Shown: in pieces, positions 6,121-8,340 of the stretch
How positions within the stretch are numbered: the first letter of the stretch is position 1
Layout: each line of letters begins with the position of its first letter
DNA from: Bacteroidota bacterium
GTDB taxonomy: Bacteria > Bacteroidota > Bacteroidia > Chitinophagales > Chitinophagaceae
Length of the DNA: 8,340 bases
Reading direction: 5' to 3'
Assembly (NCBI GenBank): GCA_023392575.1
Contig: JAEVYV010000223.1
Span: 1 to 8,340, forward strand
Made by a program: the position numbers and the translations under genes
Notes under the pieces: generated by a model
Databases searched by the model: none
What the model was told of the DNA's origin: nothing
What the model saw: the letters and a program-made list of their open reading frames with translations, nothing else

Positions 6121-6899
6121 TTTTTATAGATTTTATTTTCTTTTCCAGTGTACGAGGTCAACTGCATCTGCTCGCCGTCAAAAACCGCGTAGGTGCAAAA
6201 ATTGATCCATTCGCCCAAGTTGATGTAGCGGCTATCAGGGGAAAGACGGAAATCAATGGGCAGGTGTCGGTGCCCAAACACAAAAAAATTAACATGCCGT
6301 TGCTGCAGCACTTCTTTGCTGTAGAGCAACAGCCATTCATTTTCTTCGCCCAAAAAAACCTCTTCGCTGTTTCCGGTGGCGGCCCGGCTTTTTGTGCTGA
6401 AATAATTGGCCAGCCCAACGCCGATGGCTGGTGGCAGCAGGCCAAACAACCATTGACAGACCGGGTTGCGAAATACTTTTTTCATGGCCTTGTAGCCGTG
6501 ATCGCCGGGCCCCAGGCCGTCTCCGTGACCAATCAAAAATTTTTTGTGGTTGAATGTAAACTCCCGGGGTTCAAAATACACCGGCACATTTAGTTCGGTT
6601 TGAAAATAGCTGCGCATCCACATATCGTGGTTGCCCACAAAAAACTGAACGGAAATGCCTGTATCGGCCAGTTCTGCAATCTTGCCCAGCAAGCGAACGC
6701 CGCCCTTGGGCACCACTTTTCGGTATTCGTACCAAAAGTCGAACATATCGCCTACAATAAAGATGGCAAAGGCCTCGTGTTTTACTTCGTCTAAAAACCG
6801 GACGATTAGTTTTTCCCGCTCCAGGCTGCTGGCGGCATCGGGAGTGCCCAGGTGAAAATCGGAGAGAAAAAATATTTTTTTCCCAGGCGGAACGATCAT
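6114..6899 (-). CDS. lpxH: UDP-2,3-diacylglucosamine diphosphatase (LpxH-type) metallophosphoesterase
   Basis: The enzyme hydrolyses UDP-2,3-diacylglucosamine to lipid X and UMP, the fourth step of lipid A synthesis, at the inner membrane. The 261-residue protein has every metal-ligand block of the calcineurin-like fold: D14-F-H16, GDMFD at 50-54, GNHD at 89-92, GHGD at 124-127, and GHRH at 209-212. A hydrophobic, acyl-chain-binding-like insert (about 135-170, VCQWLFGLLPPAIGVGLANYF) is typical of the LpxH group. I chose the ATG at 6899, which gives the short N-terminus MIVPPGKKIFFLSDFHLG usual for Bacteroidota homologues. An in-frame ATG at 6968 would add 23 unlikely residues encoded partly by an imperfect palindrome, but it lies closer to a weak promoter-like sequence. 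The gene overlaps the propeller gene downstream by 7 bp. Confidence 0.9.
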   Translation of the reverse strand: MIVPPGKKIFFLSDFHLGTPDAASSLEREKLIVRFLDEVKHEAFAIFIVGDMFDFWYEYRKVVPKGGVRLLGKIAELADTGISVQFFVGNHDMWMRSYFQTELNVPVYFEPREFTFNHKKFLIGHGDGLGPGDHGYKAMKKVFRNPVCQWLFGLLPPAIGVGLANYFSTKSRAATGNSEEVFLGEENEWLLLYSKEVLQQRHVNFFVFGHRHLPIDFRLSPDSRYINLGEWINFCTYAVFDGEQMQLTSYTGKENKIYKNW

Positions 6900-6902
6900 G
6901 TC

Positions 6903-6930
6903 TTCTGCGCTCCGCCAACTGGCGGCAGAA
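6903..6930. repeat. Imperfect palindrome just upstream of the preferred lpxH start
   Basis: A core inverted repeat CCGCCA-AC-TGGCGG (6912-6925) is extended by outer arms TTCTG (6903-6907) and CAGAA (6926-6930), with four extra bases (CGCT, 6908-6911) on one side only. It could fold in RNA as a bulged hairpin right before the ATG at 6899. No second copy was seen in this window. It may be a small dispersed palindromic element, but that is inference. Confidence 0.5.
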
Positions 6931-6968
6931 CCTGGATGTAAACGCTCTGTATGTTTTTGTTCCTGCAT

Positions 6969-7153
6969 TTATTGAAGATGCAAAAGAATAATTTATTTGT
7001 GATGGGTGGAAATTTACCGGAACATTCTGACGGGCCAATCAAAGTATTAAAGCCGAAACGCAAAGAAAGTCAAACCTGGTGCGGCCACTTGCTCCCGGCT
7101 CTGTTTGCTGTTCAGCGTTCTAATGGAATCAGAAAAATGCCTTCGGCCTGGGC
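6969..7153. other. Intergenic gap with no convincing gene
   Basis: About 185 bp separate the end of the LUD-domain gene from the earlier possible lpxH start (254 bp from the later one). The gap holds the weak promoter candidate at 7012-6981. A small hairpin, GCC-GAA-GGC followed by ATTTTT on the minus strand just after the LUD stop, is too short to call a terminator. Open frames across it on both strands have no recognisable protein and overlap known genes. I see nothing else. Confidence 0.5.
6981..7012 (-). promoter_or_regulatory. Weak candidate promoter for the lpxH cluster
   Basis: On the minus strand TTTC (7012-7009), 20 bp, then TTCTTTTG (6988-6981) resembles the Bacteroidota consensus with one deviation in each box. 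Transcription would start near 6975, giving a leader of about 75 nt to the ATG at 6899 or only about 7 nt to the ATG at 6968. It is the best promoter-like sequence I found in the gap before lpxH. Confidence 0.35.
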
Positions 7154-7789
7154 TTATCCTTGCGGGGCGTCGTCCACTACAAAACAATAGACTTCTTTTG
7201 GACCGTGTACGCCAACAACCAGGGTTTTTTCAATATCTGCCGTGCGGCTGGGGCCTGTGGCAAACGTGATCAGGGAGGGCAGGTACTGACGGTACTTGTT
7301 TTTGAGGGCTGCCAACCCATCCTGAATGTTGTACACCAGTTGCGAGGTGTAGGCAATGCACACATGGACCGGGGCGTACACACTCGGAATTCGTCCCTGG
7401 TGGACGGAGCTTAAGACGATGCTGCCCGTTCGGGCCACCAGCAACTCACAACTGGTTACCGATGCTTCGCAGCCGGCAATATCGGCATAGAGGCTGTTGG
7501 GTGAAAGGATCGGTTTCCATCTTTCTTCCTCACAATAAATCCGTGTCCACTGGTGTTGGTAGCAAAGTTTGGCAAAATGCTCGGCCAGCTCTGTTTCATC
7601 CACGCAAAAAACAAACTTGCCCTGCAGGGCGGTGAACTGCTCGGCAAATTCCACCACCAGATCCTGTTGCTGGGGCTGAAAGACCGAAAGGTTGTTTTCG
7701 CTTTGGGGAAAAGGCAATGGCGTTGGTTGTGCCAACGCCATGCGTATTTTTTTCAGAATGTTATTTTTAGCCGGTGAATTTTTACTCAT
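7154..7789 (-). CDS. LUD-domain protein (LutC/YkgG-like)
   Basis: The 211-residue soluble protein belongs to the LUD family, whose best-known members (LutC/YkgG) are parts of an iron-sulfur lactate-oxidation complex. Supporting motifs are CEASVTSCELLVARTGSIVL at 107-126, where family members carry a similar acidic/Thr-Gly block, and the C-terminal signature TGPSRTADIEKTLVVGVHGP at 178-197. The N-terminus (MSKNSPAKNNILKKIRMAL) is the usual short helix of the family. The partners lutA and lutB are absent here, so lactate use should not be assumed. The ATG at 7789 overlaps the ftsH stop in an ATGA (4 bp), implying translational coupling. A solitary LUD gene behind ftsH is, from memory, a recurring Bacteroidota arrangement. 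Its reaction there is unknown to me. Confidence 0.85.
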   Translation of the reverse strand: MSKNSPAKNNILKKIRMALAQPTPLPFPQSENNLSVFQPQQQDLVVEFAEQFTALQGKFVFCVDETELAEHFAKLCYQHQWTRIYCEEERWKPILSPNSLYADIAGCEASVTSCELLVARTGSIVLSSVHQGRIPSVYAPVHVCIAYTSQLVYNIQDGLAALKNKYRQYLPSLITFATGPSRTADIEKTLVVGVHGPKEVYCFVVDDAPQG

Positions 7790-8340
7790 TTGGGTGCGGG
7801 GGCTTGATTGGTAACATTGGGATCATAAGGAGGAACGCCTTCGCTGATGCCGCCTTCGGGATGCTTGTCGTTTTCATCTACATCCAGCAGGTGCTTGTCG
7901 TGGAAGGGACGGGGTCCGATCAGGGCTTCCACATCGCTTTGGAACAAAACTTCTTTTTGCAGCAAGGCTTCCGCGAGTTTTTCCACTTCGGCCCTTTTTT
8001 CCGTCAATAGTTGTTTTGTTCTTTCGTAGGCATCGTCAATCAGCTTTCGCACTTCTTCGTCAATCAAGCGGGCCGTTTCATCGGAATAGGGCTTGGTGAA
8101 TGAATTGTCCTGCTGGGGATCGTAAAAACTGATGTTGCCCACTTTGTCGTTCATGCCATACACGGTAACCATGGCATAACCAATGCGGGTGATCTGTTGC
8201 AGGTCGTTTTGAGCGCCGGTTGAAATCTTTCCAAAGAAAATTTCTTCGCTGGCCCGTCCACCCAGCGTCATGCAGATCTGGTCGTTTAACTGATCGGTAT
8301 TGTAGAGGTATTGTTCTTTGGGTGTGTATTGGGCATAACC
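7786..8340 (-). CDS. ftsH: ATP-dependent zinc metalloprotease FtsH, C-terminal part (5' end outside window)
   Basis: The last 184 residues of FtsH are visible; the frame is open to the right edge. FtsH is a membrane-anchored hexameric AAA+ protease that degrades misfolded membrane proteins and short-lived regulators. The fragment begins GYAQYTPKEQYLYNTDQLND and continues with LGGRASEEIFFGKISTGAQND. The Asp in STGAQND (codon 8205-8203) corresponds to the third zinc ligand. SDETARLIDEEVRKLIDDAY and a leucine-rich helical end (LLTEKRAEVEKLAEALLQKE) follow, as in the peptidase-M41 domain. The HExxH motif, AAA domain and membrane helices lie outside the window. The tail after the M41 domain (about 45 residues, Asp/Pro-rich) is likely disordered. 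The stop overlaps the next gene by 4 bp. Confidence 0.95.
   Translation of the reverse strand, partial: GYAQYTPKEQYLYNTDQLNDQICMTLGGRASEEIFFGKISTGAQNDLQQITRIGYAMVTVYGMNDKVGNISFYDPQQDNSFTKPYSDETARLIDEEVRKLIDDAYERTKQLLTEKRAEVEKLAEALLQKEVLFQSDVEALIGPRPFHDKHLLDVDENDKHPEGGISEGVPPYDPNVTNQAPAPK

Noticed and set aside
6951..7190. 79-codon plus-strand frame in the gap before lpxH
   Set aside because: It overlaps both the LUD gene end and the possible lpxH N-terminus, has no recognisable protein features and no clear start signal.
1..8340. CRISPR array, tRNA, rRNA, insertion sequence or defence system
   Set aside because: No regularly spaced repeats, cloverleaf structures, transposase genes or defence-protein motifs were found on either strand.

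Overview
The window comes from a Bacteroidota genome, most likely a Sphingobacteriia/Chitinophagia-type member (inference). Two good matches to the Bacteroidota housekeeping promoter (TTTG-like -33, 19 bp, TAnnTTTG -7) support this, as do weak Shine-Dalgarno sites, A-rich leaders and gene families typical of the phylum. There are eight protein-coding genes, two of them cut by the window edges, plus one large cobalamin riboswitch. I found no tRNA, rRNA, CRISPR array, insertion sequence or phage gene.

Region 1 (1-2921, minus strand) is a vitamin B12 acquisition operon. A Bacteroidota-type promoter (2921-2891) drives a cobalamin riboswitch (about 2885-2699). An ~110-nt leader with a hairpin follows, then a BtuB-type TonB-dependent receptor (2589-673). 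After 30 bp comes a PP-loop ATPase of the DUF71/COG2102 (Dph6-like) family (642 to beyond base 1). The pairing fits the proposal that a bacterial branch of DUF71 works in B12/corrinoid salvage rather than diphthamide synthesis. This is the most interesting part of the window.

Region 2 (3018-4162, plus strand) holds a MerR-type DNA-binding protein divergent from the B12 operon. It is followed by a secreted thioredoxin-fold protein with its own strong promoter, whose active site is WCGD instead of CxxC. A perfect 11-bp bidirectional terminator separates it from the convergent mscS-type gene.

Region 3 (4161-6899, minus strand) is an envelope cluster: lpxH (lipid A synthesis), a secreted beta-propeller-like protein that starts at TTG inside the lpxH stop region, and an MscS-family mechanosensitive channel 37 bp further on.

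Region 4 (7154-8340, minus strand) holds the C-terminal end of the membrane protease FtsH. It overlaps by 4 bp the start of an LUD-domain (LutC/YkgG-like) protein. A 254-bp gap up to the preferred lpxH start (185 bp to its alternative start) separates this region from region 3.

Apart from the B12 operon, the window is ordinary chromosomal housekeeping DNA. The points that merit follow-up are the orphan PP-loop enzyme, the unknown propeller, the single-cysteine thioredoxin and the FtsH-LUD overlap.
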